64,000 nucleotides of DNA from Anaeromyxobacter sp. (GTDB lineage: Bacteria > Myxococcota > Myxococcia > Myxococcales > Anaeromyxobacteraceae). Below, one piece after another: positions 1 to 10,429 of the stretch. The translations under genes and the position numbers were made by a program. The stretch is taken from contig JADKCZ010000001.1 in the NCBI GenBank assembly GCA_016718565.1, forward strand, positions 558,001 to 622,000, read 5' to 3'. Within the stretch, counting starts at the first letter, position 1, and each line of letters opens with the position of its first letter. The notes under the pieces were generated by a model, which worked only from the letters and a program-made list of their open reading frames with translations, searched no databases and was not told where the DNA came from.

Positions 1-640
1 CGGCGGGCACCACCCGGCGCAGGGCGTCGATCAGCCGGCGCAGCCGCTCGGCGTGGAGCTTCAGGGCCACCCGGTTGACGATGAGCCGGGCCGACACCTC
101 CAGCACGGTCTCGGCCACCTCCAGGCCGTTGGCCTTGAGGGTCTCGCCGGTCTCGGTGATGTCCACGATCCCGTCGGCCAGCCCCAGCGAGGGGGCCACC
201 TCGATGGAGCCGTGCAGGTGGATGATCTCGGCCGGCAGCCCCCGGGCGGCGAAGTGGGCCGAGGCCAGGTTGGTGTACTTGGTGGCGATGCGCGGGGCCA
301 CCCCCTTGGGCAGCGGCGTGCCCCCCTTGGGCCAGGCCACGATGACGCTGCAGCGCCCGATGCCCAGGTCGAGCGGCTCGTAGAGGTCGCGCGGCTCCTC
401 GCGCAGCACGTCCAGCCCGGCCACCCCCACCGCGGCGGCGCCGTGCTCCACGTAGCTGGCCACGTCGGCGGCGCGGATGGAGATGAAGCGCAGCCCGGCC
501 TCAGGGGCGTCGGCGGCCAGCTTGCGGGTGCCGGAGAGCAGCGCCTTGGGCGAGACGTCCAGCGCCTCCTCGAAGAGCTTGGACGCCTCGTCGAGGAGGC
601 GCCCCTTGGGCACGGCCACGGTGATGAGCTCGGAGGTCAT
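1..640 (-). CDS. hisG: ATP phosphoribosyltransferase, short form (3' end cut by window)
   Basis: Catalyses the first step of histidine synthesis, joining ATP and PRPP. Reading leftward from the ATG at 640, the protein starts MTSELITVAVPKGRL, the typical HisG opening. It continues with the PRPP-binding stretch DGIVDITETGETLKANGL near residue 165. About 213 codons are visible, which is almost the whole length of a short-form HisG; only the extreme C-terminus is missing. Short-form enzymes lack the regulatory C-terminal domain and need HisZ, which is not in the window. The gene lies 32 bases downstream of murA on the same strand and probably shares its transcript. Family assignment is firm. Confidence 0.93.
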   Translation of the reverse strand, partial: MTSELITVAVPKGRLLDEASKLFEEALDVSPKALLSGTRKLAADAPEAGLRFISIRAADVASYVEHGAAAVGVAGLDVLREEPRDLYEPLDLGIGRCSVIVAWPKGGTPLPKGVAPRIATKYTNLASAHFAARGLPAEIIHLHGSIEVAPSLGLADGIVDITETGETLKANGLEVAETVLEVSARLIVNRVALKLHAERLRRLIDALRRVVPA

Positions 641-672
641 GGTCCCTTTCGCGCGGGTGGGCGGCGGGCGCC

Positions 673-1938
<1,266 letters not shown>

Positions 1939-1998
1939 TTGTCCTGCTCCGGTGCGGCGGTGGGGGGCGGGTGGGGGTGGCTGGGGCGGGCGCGGATT

Positions 1999-2863
1999 CT
2001 ACGCGGGGGCGGGGGCCGCCGCCATCCGGGCCACGGTGAGGCGGGGCAGCCCGGCCAGGTCGCGCCGCGCCTCGGCGGAGGCGAAGCCGGCGGCCCGGCA
2101 CAGGGCCGGCAGCGCCTCGAGGTGGGTCTCGTGCATCTCCAGCAGCAGCGCCCCCCCGGGGGCGAGCCAGCCGGGCGCCCCGGCCACCAGGCGGCGCAGC
2201 ACCGAGAGCCCGTCCGGTCCCCCGTCCAGCGCCAGCCGCGGCTCGCGCCGCACCTCGCGCATCAGCCCGGCCAGCTCATCGGTGGGGACGTAGGGCGGGT
2301 TCGAGACGATGACGTCGAAGCGCGCCCCCGCCGGCAGCGGGGCGAAGAGGTCGCCCTGCAGGAAGGTCACGGCGGCGCCCAGGGCCGCGGCGTTGGCCTG
2401 GGCCACGGCCAGCGCCTCGGCCGAGAGGTCCACGGCGGTGACCCGCGCCCCCGGCCTCCCCAGCGCCAGGGTCACCGCCAGGGCGCCGCTGCCGGTGCCG
2501 AGGTCCAGCGCCGCCCCGCCCTCGGGCAGCGCCAGCAGGGCGGCCTCGGCCAGCTGCTCGGTCTCGGGGCGCGGCACCAGCACCCGGGCGTCCACCAGGA
2601 AGCGGTGGCCGTAGAACTCGCGGGCGCCCACCAGGTAGGCGGTGGGCTCGCCCTCGGCGCGCCGCTTGACCAGCGCGCGGTAGCGCCCCAGCTCGGGGTC
2701 GCCGAGCGGCTTGTCGAAGTCCAGGTAGAGCCGCACCCGGTCGCAGCCCAGGCGCGCTGGCCAGCAGGAGCTCGGCGGTGAGGCGCGGGGCGTCCACGCC
2801 CTTCTGGGCGAAGAAGCCCTGGGTCCAGCCCAGCAGCTTGAGGGGGGTCCAGGCCTCGGTCAT
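1999..2863 (-). pseudogene. prmC: Release-factor glutamine methyltransferase PrmC, frameshifted as assembled
   Basis: PrmC methylates the glutamine of the GGQ motif in release factors, using SAM. The N-terminal frame starts at ATG 2863 (MTEAWTPLKLLGWTQGFF) and reads correctly to TAELLLAS. The rest of the protein (RLYLDFDKPL, then the SAM motif DLGTGSGALA and the catalytic NPPY in VSNPPYVPTD) is in another frame and ends at 1999. Removing one G at plus-strand 2751-2752 joins them as LLLASALGCDRVRLYL, a normal PrmC of about 288 residues. The gene follows prfA, whose product is its substrate. A sequencing or assembly error is the simplest reading; a true mutation, or a rescue start at GTG 2736, is possible. 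Confidence 0.85.
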
Positions 2864-2927
2864 GGCGCGCCGCGCTCGGCCGCCCGGCGGCGACCCGCCG
2901 TGGCGGGCCGGCCAGGCCTGGCGGCCC

Positions 2928-4041
<1,114 letters not shown>

Positions 4042-4126
4042 GTGGGCGCCCCTGTTTACCCGCATCGCCGGGGGGCGGCAAGCCGCCGGGTTCCCGCAGC
4101 ACCCGCGGTATGGGATGATGCCGCCC

Positions 4127-5437
4127 ATGCCGGAACGCCTGGTGATCAGGGGAGGGTTGGTGGCCGCGGCCGGCGCGCCCGCGCCGGCCACCCTGGTGCT
4201 GGAGGACGGCCGGGTGGCGGCGGTGGTGCCGGCCCCCGAGGTGGTGCCGCCCCGCCCGGGCGACTGGGAGGTGGACGCCGCCGGCCGCCTGGTGGTGCCG
4301 GGCGCGGTGGACGCCCACACCCACCTGGCCCTGGGCACGCTGGCGCGCCTCTCCGGCCTGCCGGGCCAGGCGCCGGCGGTGCTGCACGCCTGGCGGTCCC
4401 GCCTGCGCACCTCGCTCGAGCCGCGCGCCGAGGCGGAGCACGTCGAGGCGCTCACCGCGGCCGGCGCGGTGGCGGCGCTGCGCGGCGGCGTCACCTGCGC
4501 CTTCGACCTCTTGCGGGCCGCGCCCGGGCGGGCCGCCGAGTCGCTGGCGGCGGCCGGCCGGGCGGTGGAGGCGGTGGGGCTGCGGGCGGTGCTGGCCTAC
4601 GGCGCCAGCGACCGCGACGGCGCCGGCCTGGGCCTGCGCGAGGCGGGGGCCTCGGCCGCCTTCGCCGAGCGCCACCGCGACCACCCGCTGCTGCGCGGCG
4701 CGGCCGGCCTCGACGGCCTGGACGCCGCGCCCGACGACCTCCTGGCCGCCCTCTCGGCGCTGGCCCCGCGCCACGGCCTGCTGGCCTCCATCGCCGAGGA
4801 CGAGACCGACCTGGCGGCGGCCTACTTCCGCGGGGCGCTGCGCCCCATCGACCTGCTGGCGGCGCGCGGCCTGCTGGGCCCGCGCACCGTGGTGGCCCAC
4901 GGCGCCACCACCATCCGCGAGGAGGGGGCGCGCCTGGCCGCGGCCGGCGCCACCCTGGCCTCCACCCCGCGCGCCGCCGCCTTCTGGGGCACCCAGATGC
5001 CGCCGCTGGCCGAGCTGGCCGGCGCGGGGGTGGCGGTGGCGCTCGGCACCGACGGCCTCTTCCCGGACACCGCCTGCGAGCTGGTGGCCTCGGTGCTCTT
5101 CCAGCGCGGCCAGGCCCGCACCCCGCGCGCCGCCCAGGACCTGGCCGGCAGCACGCTCTGGCCCTGCGCGGCGCGGCTGGCCGGCCGCTCCTTCGGGGCG
5201 GCCTTCGGCGAGCTCACCCCCGGCGCGGTGGCCGACGTGGTGATCCTCGACTGGCGCCCGGCCGTCCCGCTGCCGGCGCTGCCGCTCGGCGACCTGGCGC
5301 TGCTGTGGGCCGGGGCGCCGGCCGCCTGGGCCATCGTGGGCGGCCAGGTGCGGCTGCGCGAGGGGCGGCTGCTGGGCGTGGACGAGGCCGCGGTGGCGGC
5401 CCGGGCGCGCCAGGCGGCGGCCCACCTCTTGGCCTGA
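4127..5437 (+). CDS. Amidohydrolase-family protein (ATZ/TRZ-like), one metal ligand apparently changed
   Basis: Looks like a metal-dependent hydrolase of the cytosine-deaminase/ATZ-TRZ type with the usual small beta-sandwich plus TIM-barrel. Visible motifs are DAHTHL (first metal site, about residue 64), VVAHGATT and ALGTDGLFPDT. In relatives, including the MqnX encoded at 10429-9179 here, the next histidine sits in HLAED; this protein has SIAEDETD, so that ligand seems to be serine. It may therefore use a different metal arrangement or substrate. The start is taken at ATG 4127 (MPERLVIRGG); ATG 4115 is also possible. Divergent from prfA with about 85 bases between them. The substrate cannot be named. 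Confidence 0.75.
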   Translation: MPERLVIRGGLVAAAGAPAPATLVLEDGRVAAVVPAPEVVPPRPGDWEVDAAGRLVVPGAVDAHTHLALGTLARLSGLPGQAPAVLHAWRSRLRTSLEPRAEAEHVEALTAAGAVAALRGGVTCAFDLLRAAPGRAAESLAAAGRAVEAVGLRAVLAYGASDRDGAGLGLREAGASAAFAERHRDHPLLRGAAGLDGLDAAPDDLLAALSALAPRHGLLASIAEDETDLAAAYFRGALRPIDLLAARGLLGPRTVVAHGATTIREEGARLAAAGATLASTPRAAAFWGTQMPPLAELAGAGVAVALGTDGLFPDTACELVASVLFQRGQARTPRAAQDLAGSTLWPCAARLAGRSFGAAFGELTPGAVADVVILDWRPAVPLPALPLGDLALLWAGAPAAWAIVGGQVRLREGRLLGVDEAAVAARARQAAAHLLA

Positions 5438-5516
5438 GCGGCCGGCCCGTCGATACTGCTGCCCCCCGCGGCGCCCCCGCTGCGGCCCCGCTTCCGGAGC
5501 GCACCTGGAGAGACCC

Positions 5517-7670
5517 ATGACGGCACCCCGCCTGCTGGCCGCCACCCTGGCCGCCCTGACCCTCGCGGCCTGCTCCGAGCACGACACGCCCACCCCCAGG
5601 CCGCCCCGCCTGAAGCTGTCGGTCTCCACCCTCACCTTCACCGCCCAGCTCGAGGGCGCCGACCCGGCGGCCAGGGCCGTCACCGTGACCAACGCCGGCA
5701 ACGGCACGCTGGCGAAGCCGGAGGCCGTGGTGACCTACCAGGGCGGCGCCGGCTGGCTCACCGCCGAGGTGAGCGGCACCGCCGCGCCCTTCACGCTGAC
5801 GGTCACGGCCGCACGAGGCGCCCTGGCCCAGGGGAGCTACGCCGGCACGGTGACCCTCACCGCGCCGGGGGCGGACAACTCGCCGGCCCTCGGCGTGACC
5901 TTCACGGTGGGCGCGGCGCCCCCGGCGGCGCTCTCGCTCTCGGCCAGCACCCTGGCCTTCAGCTCGCCGGCGGTGGGCACCGACCCGGCCGCGCAGGCGC
6001 TGCAGGTGGACAAGGTGGGCGCCGGGGCGCTGCCCGCGCCGACCACCTCCATCAGCTACCCCGCGGGCGGGGCCACCGGCTGGCTCTCCGCCGCCGTGAC
6101 CGGCTCGGCGCCGCCCTACACCGTGACGGTGACCGCGGCCACCGCCGGCCAGCCGCTTGGCCTGCACACCGCCACCCTGTCGGTGGCCTCGGCCGGTGCG
6201 CCCAACTCGCCGCGCACCGTGGCGGTGGAGCTGGCGCTGGGCCGGGTGGTGACCGTGTCCAGGCTGATCACCCACTGGGCCGGGGACGCGGCGGGCACCA
6301 CCGCGGTGGCGGCCGATCCCGGCGTGAGCGCGGTGGTCCTGTCGCAGCCGGACGGCGCGGGCGGCTTCACCGTCACCACCATGAAGCCGGCGGCCGAGGC
6401 GGGGCGGTGGCGCGCCGGGGTGAAGCCGGGCGCCTACCAGGCCAAGGTGGCCTTCGCCGATGGGAGCTCCATCACCGTGGGGAGCAGCGCCGACGACCTC
6501 GACCTCGGCGAGGATCGGGGCGGGCGGGCCGACGTGGCCCAGGCCACGCAGCCCACCCAGGCCACGCTCACCCTGGGCGGGCTCGACACCTGGCAGGGCT
6601 TCGACTCGCTGCGCTTCTTCTCCTGGGGCGCGCAGCTGGCCCGGCCGCTGGTGCCCACGGCGGACTGGACCGGCTTCAGCGACCCCGAGCCGTACGCCTT
6701 CGACTGGGCCGCCCTGCTCGGCCCGCTGCTGGTGGCCGGCGACGACCTGGTGGTGGCGCAGTACCGCTTCGGCGTCGGTGAGCAGGTGGCCACCATCGAG
6801 TACCGCGAGGCGGTGGCCGTCACCGCCCTCGACGAGGCCACCAAGGTGACCATCGCCGACGGCCAGCCGTTCGCCCTCTCGCCGCCGGCGGCCACGCTGG
6901 TGCACGACCTCTCCGGCCTGCTGCCGCTCGACTGGCGCCAGACCGAGTTCGAGCTGGCGGGCGCCGACTTCGCGCCGGCGCCGCTCAGCGAGCCGCACCG
7001 GGTGGGGGTCTACGCCATCCCGGCGCCGCTGGCGGCCCCGTCGCCGCTGGGCGCCGCCGCCGCCACGCTGGTGGAGGCCAGCTTCCCGGCCATCGCGCTC
7101 GACGTGGACGCCGGCACGCTCACCTACGCCCGCTTCCTGCCGCCCCAGTACCGGGAGTACCTGGAGGCCGCCTACGAGCTGCCGGCGCCGGTCCGCTTCA
7201 GCGCCACGGCCGCGCCGCTGCCCGGCGCGGTGAACCAGGTGCTGCGCCGCGACGCCCTGACGGCGCTGCCGAGCCCGGTGGGGCCGGCCCTGGGCGCGCC
7301 CCAGGCCCCCAGCCTGAACGACCTCGACGCCCTGGTGGCGCGGGTGGGCGTGCCGGCCACCCCGCTCCTGAAGTGGTTCCCGCCCAACACCGGCGTGGCC
7401 ACCAGCATGCGCCTCGAGGTCTGGCGGCTGACCTCGGCCGACGGCCTCACCACCCAGGGCGCGCGGGTGGCCCGGTGGGTGCTGCCCGGCGCCGCCACCG
7501 AGCTCGAGCTCCCGGTGGGCACCCTGGCGGCCGGCGGCACCTACGCCATCCGGCTGGCGGCCCGCTCCTGCCCGGCCGACGCGGGCGAGGCCACCCCCTA
7601 CCGCGCCGGCGTGCCGTTCGCCGAGGGCGTGCTCTGGACGGCCGCCTTCACGGTGGCGTCGCCGCCCTGA
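5517..7670 (+). CDS. Large lipoprotein with two Ig-like (BACON-type) repeats
   Basis: 717 residues. The first 19 form a lipoprotein signal with the lipobox LAAC (LTLAACSEHD), so the mature protein should be lipid-anchored and outside the cytoplasm. Two related repeats follow, about residues 35-135 and 140-240. Each has the pattern L-S-x-S-T-L-x-F, then GWL and a run of TVTV strands, as in BACON/Ig-like domains. The remaining two thirds is rich in strands, with no motif I recognise. It starts with an ATG 79 bases after the amidohydrolase. Function is unknown; a surface binding or adhesion role is only a guess from the domain type. Confidence 0.75.
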   Translation: MTAPRLLAATLAALTLAACSEHDTPTPRPPRLKLSVSTLTFTAQLEGADPAARAVTVTNAGNGTLAKPEAVVTYQGGAGWLTAEVSGTAAPFTLTVTAARGALAQGSYAGTVTLTAPGADNSPALGVTFTVGAAPPAALSLSASTLAFSSPAVGTDPAAQALQVDKVGAGALPAPTTSISYPAGGATGWLSAAVTGSAPPYTVTVTAATAGQPLGLHTATLSVASAGAPNSPRTVAVELALGRVVTVSRLITHWAGDAAGTTAVAADPGVSAVVLSQPDGAGGFTVTTMKPAAEAGRWRAGVKPGAYQAKVAFADGSSITVGSSADDLDLGEDRGGRADVAQATQPTQATLTLGGLDTWQGFDSLRFFSWGAQLARPLVPTADWTGFSDPEPYAFDWAALLGPLLVAGDDLVVAQYRFGVGEQVATIEYREAVAVTALDEATKVTIADGQPFALSPPAATLVHDLSGLLPLDWRQTEFELAGADFAPAPLSEPHRVGVYAIPAPLAAPSPLGAAAATLVEASFPAIALDVDAGTLTYARFLPPQYREYLEAAYELPAPVRFSATAAPLPGAVNQVLRRDALTALPSPVGPALGAPQAPSLNDLDALVARVGVPATPLLKWFPPNTGVATSMRLEVWRLTSADGLTTQGARVARWVLPGAATELELPVGTLAAGGTYAIRLAARSCPADAGEATPYRAGVPFAEGVLWTAAFTVASPP

Positions 7671-7731
7671 CGGGCCGACCTGCGCCCGGCCGTCGCCCCG
7701 GCGGCCCGGAGGGCGCGCACGGAGCCGCCCC

Positions 7732-8319
7732 TCACTCGCGGCGGCGCGCCAGCGCCTCCGACAGGGCCTTGAGCGGCCCCACGTCGGCGCGCGCCGAGTC
7801 CACCAGCAGCCGCAGCACGGTGAGCGCGGCGCGGGTCAGCTCGATGAGCTGCTCCAGCCGCCGCGCCTTGAAGCGGGCCTGGGCCTTCACCGCCGGGTCC
7901 ACGTCGGCCAGGGCGGCGCGCAGGTCGCCGAGCGCCCGGTCGAAGGTGGCCAGGGCGCCCTTCACCTGCTCCATCTCGCGCTGCCTGAGCACCCGGGTCA
8001 CCAGCCGCCAGACGTTGGTCTCGGCGAGGTAGTGCTCCTTGCGGTCGCCCGGCACCTCCACGCCGCGCACCACGCCCCACTGGCGCAGCTCGGCCAGCGA
8101 CATCGAGAGCAGGCCGGTGGAGATCTGCAGCCGGTCGCACAGCTCGGGCGCCGCCAGCGGGCGGTCGGAGAGGAACAGCACCGCCCAGACCCGCCCCAGC
8201 TGCCGCTTGAAGCCCCACAGCTCCATCAGGCCGCCCACCGCGTCGGCCACGGCCTGGTCGGCCTGCAGCAGGGCGAAGCTGGCGGGGGCGCGCGAGGGCG
8301 GGCGGGAGAGGGCGGGCAC
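7732..8319 (-). CDS. GbsR/MarR-family transcriptional regulator
   Basis: 195 residues from GTG 8319, two bases beyond the mqnP stop. The winged helix lies at about residues 40-110: RVWAVLFLSDRPLAAPEL, then the recognition helix ISTGLLSMSLAELRQWGVV and a wing GDRKEHY, which is the GbsR (COG1510) pattern. The C-terminal half is a predicted dimerising helix pair. As last gene of the menaquinone operon it is a natural candidate for controlling it. MarR-type proteins bind 16-20 base palindromes, and a TTCAA-N6-TTGAA palindrome is present at 16395-16410 and again at 31071-31086. That pairing is inference. Confidence 0.85.
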   Translation of the reverse strand: MPALSRPPSRAPASFALLQADQAVADAVGGLMELWGFKRQLGRVWAVLFLSDRPLAAPELCDRLQISTGLLSMSLAELRQWGVVRGVEVPGDRKEHYLAETNVWRLVTRVLRQREMEQVKGALATFDRALGDLRAALADVDPAVKAQARFKARRLEQLIELTRAALTVLRLLVDSARADVGPLKALSEALARRRE

Positions 8320-8321
8320 GG

Positions 8322-9182
8322 TCAGGCCACCCACAGGTCGAGCAGCGCGCAGGCGGCGAAGGCCACCGAGGCGAAGGCGTTGTAGTCGAAGAAGGCCACG
8401 TTGAGCCGGTCGGGGCGCAGGGCGCCGCCCGGGGCCACGTAGAGGTGCTCGGCCAGCAGCACCGCCGAGAGCACCGCGCTGCCGGCCAGCCAGGCCACCC
8501 CGCGCCCGGCCAGCGGCCCGGCCAGCGCCACCGCCACCGCGGCCACCACGTGCAGGCCGCGCGCCCACCACAGGGCGCCGGCCACGCCGAAGCGGGCCGG
8601 GATGGAGTGCAGCCCGGCCGAGCGGTCGAAGTCGGCGTCCTGCAGCGACCAGAACAGGTCGAAGCCGGCGATCCAGGCGCCCACGCCCACCCCCAGCACG
8701 ATGGAGGGCAGCGGCGCCGCGCCGGTGAGCGCCAGCGCCACGCCGATGGGGGCCAGGGACTGCGCCACCCCCAGCCACAGGTGGCAGGCCCAGGTGAAGC
8801 GCTTGGCGTAGGAGTAGCCCAGCAGGATGGCCAGCACCGGCGGCGCCAGCCAGCCGGTCAGGGGCGAGATGAGCGCGGCGGCCAGCACGAAGAGCCCGGC
8901 GGCGCCCGTGAGGAGCGCCCAAGCGGCGCGCGGGCTGACCGCGCCGGTGACCAGCTCGCGGCCGGCGGTGCGCGGGTTCAGGGCGTCGAAGCGCCGGTCG
9001 GCGATGCGGTTCATGGCCATGGCGGCGGTGCGGGCCGCCACCACCGCCAGCGCCACCAGCGCCAGCCGCCCGGGCTCGAGCCGGGCGTCCCGGGCCACCA
9101 GCACCACCGCGGCCGCCACGAAGGGCAGGGCGAAGAGGGAGTGCGACAGCCGCACCATGCGGGCCAGCGCGGCGACGCTCAC
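8322..9182 (-). CDS. mqnP: UbiA-family prenyltransferase of menaquinone synthesis (MqnP-like)
   Basis: Membrane enzyme expected to attach the polyprenyl chain to 6-carboxy-1,4-naphthoquinol in the futalosine route. 286 residues with about eight hydrophobic segments. Both aspartate-rich motifs of the family are visible: NRIADRRFD (about residue 58) and QDADFDRSAG (about residue 181), which bind magnesium and diphosphate. Start GTG 9182 overlaps the mqnX stop in a GTGA junction. Being between mqnX and the regulator, and near ubiD- and ubiX-like genes, supports MqnP over a ubiquinone or heme role. The polyprenyl donor is probably supplied by the synthase encoded at 31045-29999. Confidence 0.9.
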   Translation of the reverse strand: MSVAALARMVRLSHSLFALPFVAAAVVLVARDARLEPGRLALVALAVVAARTAAMAMNRIADRRFDALNPRTAGRELVTGAVSPRAAWALLTGAAGLFVLAAALISPLTGWLAPPVLAILLGYSYAKRFTWACHLWLGVAQSLAPIGVALALTGAAPLPSIVLGVGVGAWIAGFDLFWSLQDADFDRSAGLHSIPARFGVAGALWWARGLHVVAAVAVALAGPLAGRGVAWLAGSAVLSAVLLAEHLYVAPGGALRPDRLNVAFFDYNAFASVAFAACALLDLWVA

Positions 9183-10429
9183 GGCGAGGGGGCCTCCGGG
9201 TGGTGCCGGGCCAGCCAGCGCAGCGGCGGCGCGCCGGGGCTGGAGGCGGCCAGCAGGTGGTCGAAGGGGTCGCCGACGGGGCGGCCGTCGAGCGGCGCGG
9301 CCAGCAGCCCGGGCGCGGCGCCCACGGCCAGGCGGCCCAGGCCGGGCGCCCCCACCGCGGCGCCGTTCCAGGCCAGCGGCAGGAGCCAGCCGGGTGGCAC
9401 CTCGGGGAAGTCGCGGCGCAGCCGCGCCAGCTCGGCCAGCGGCGCCAGCGAGGGCGAGGACGCCAGGCTGTCGGTGCCGATGGCCAGCGGCACGCCGGCC
9501 GCCAGCAGGTGCAGCAGCGGCGGGGCGGCGCGCGAGATGTGGTGGTTGGAGCGGGGGCAGAGCACCACCGTGCAGCCGGCGCCCCGCAGCAGGCCCAGGT
9601 CCTCGTCGTCCAGGTCCACGCAGTGCACCAGCAGCCAGCCGGGGGCCAGGTGCGGCGCCGCCAGGGCCACCGGGGACCGGGCCCAGCCGGGCTGGCCGGG
9701 GGGGCCGCCCATGCGGGCGCGCAGGGCGGCGAAGGGGCCGGCGCCGCCCGCCGCGAACTCGCGCTCGGCCGGGTCCTCGGCCAGGTGCAGCGAGGCGGGC
9801 GGCCCGCGCAGCAGCGCCAGCAGGCCGGCCGGCGCGGTGGAGTAGAGCGCGTGCGGGCTCTCCACCACCCGCAGGTGGGGCGCGGCCGGCGCGGCGGCGC
9901 GGACGGCGGCGGCGGCCTCCCGGGCGGCGGCCAGCCGCTCGTCGGTGGCGCCGAAGACCTCGTGGAAGACGGTGCCGACCAGCCCGGCGGCGGCCAGCGG
10001 CGCCAGCGACCCGAGGGTGTTGGAGACGTCGCCGACCGCGGCCACGCCGGCCTCCACCAGCGCGGCGGCGGCGGCGGCCATGGCGGCCACGGCCCCGGCC
10101 TCGCCGGTGGCGCGCCGCACCCCGACGAACCGCTCGATCCAGGCCGGCAGCCCCTGGCCGCCGGGCACCAGCCCGGCCAGGTGGGAGAGCTCGAGGTGCA
10201 GGTGGGCGTTCACCAGGGCCGGGAAGATGACGCCGTCGACCCGCTCCCCCTCGCCGTGGCGCGCCTCCACCGCGGCGCGCGGCCCCACCGCCACCACCCG
10301 GTCGCCGTCGAGCGCCACCGCCCCCTCGCGCAGGGGCGGGGCGGCCTCGGCGGCCGGGCCGGCGTGATCGGGGCCGGCCGGGGCGGCCAGGCCGGGCAGC
10401 ACCCAGGGGGCCGAGAGGACGCGGATCAC
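9179..10429 (-). CDS. mqnX: Aminodeoxyfutalosine deaminase-like amidohydrolase
   Basis: Predicted to deaminate 6-amino-6-deoxyfutalosine to futalosine after MqnE. 416 residues starting at GTG 10429, which overlaps the mqnAC stop in GTGA. The four metal positions of the amidohydrolase superfamily are clear: His76 and His78 in NAHLHLELSHL, HLAEDPAE, VHCVDLDDED and GTDSLASSPSL. The context, directly between mqnA/C and the prenyltransferase, is what points to MqnX; by sequence alone it could be another ATZ/TRZ-type deaminase. If correct, a separate futalosine hydrolase (MqnB) is needed and must be encoded outside the window. Confidence 0.88.
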   Translation of the reverse strand: MIRVLSAPWVLPGLAAPAGPDHAGPAAEAAPPLREGAVALDGDRVVAVGPRAAVEARHGEGERVDGVIFPALVNAHLHLELSHLAGLVPGGQGLPAWIERFVGVRRATGEAGAVAAMAAAAAALVEAGVAAVGDVSNTLGSLAPLAAAGLVGTVFHEVFGATDERLAAAREAAAAVRAAAPAAPHLRVVESPHALYSTAPAGLLALLRGPPASLHLAEDPAEREFAAGGAGPFAALRARMGGPPGQPGWARSPVALAAPHLAPGWLLVHCVDLDDEDLGLLRGAGCTVVLCPRSNHHISRAAPPLLHLLAAGVPLAIGTDSLASSPSLAPLAELARLRRDFPEVPPGWLLPLAWNGAAVGAPGLGRLAVGAAPGLLAAPLDGRPVGDPFDHLLAASSPGAPPLRWLARHHPEAPSP

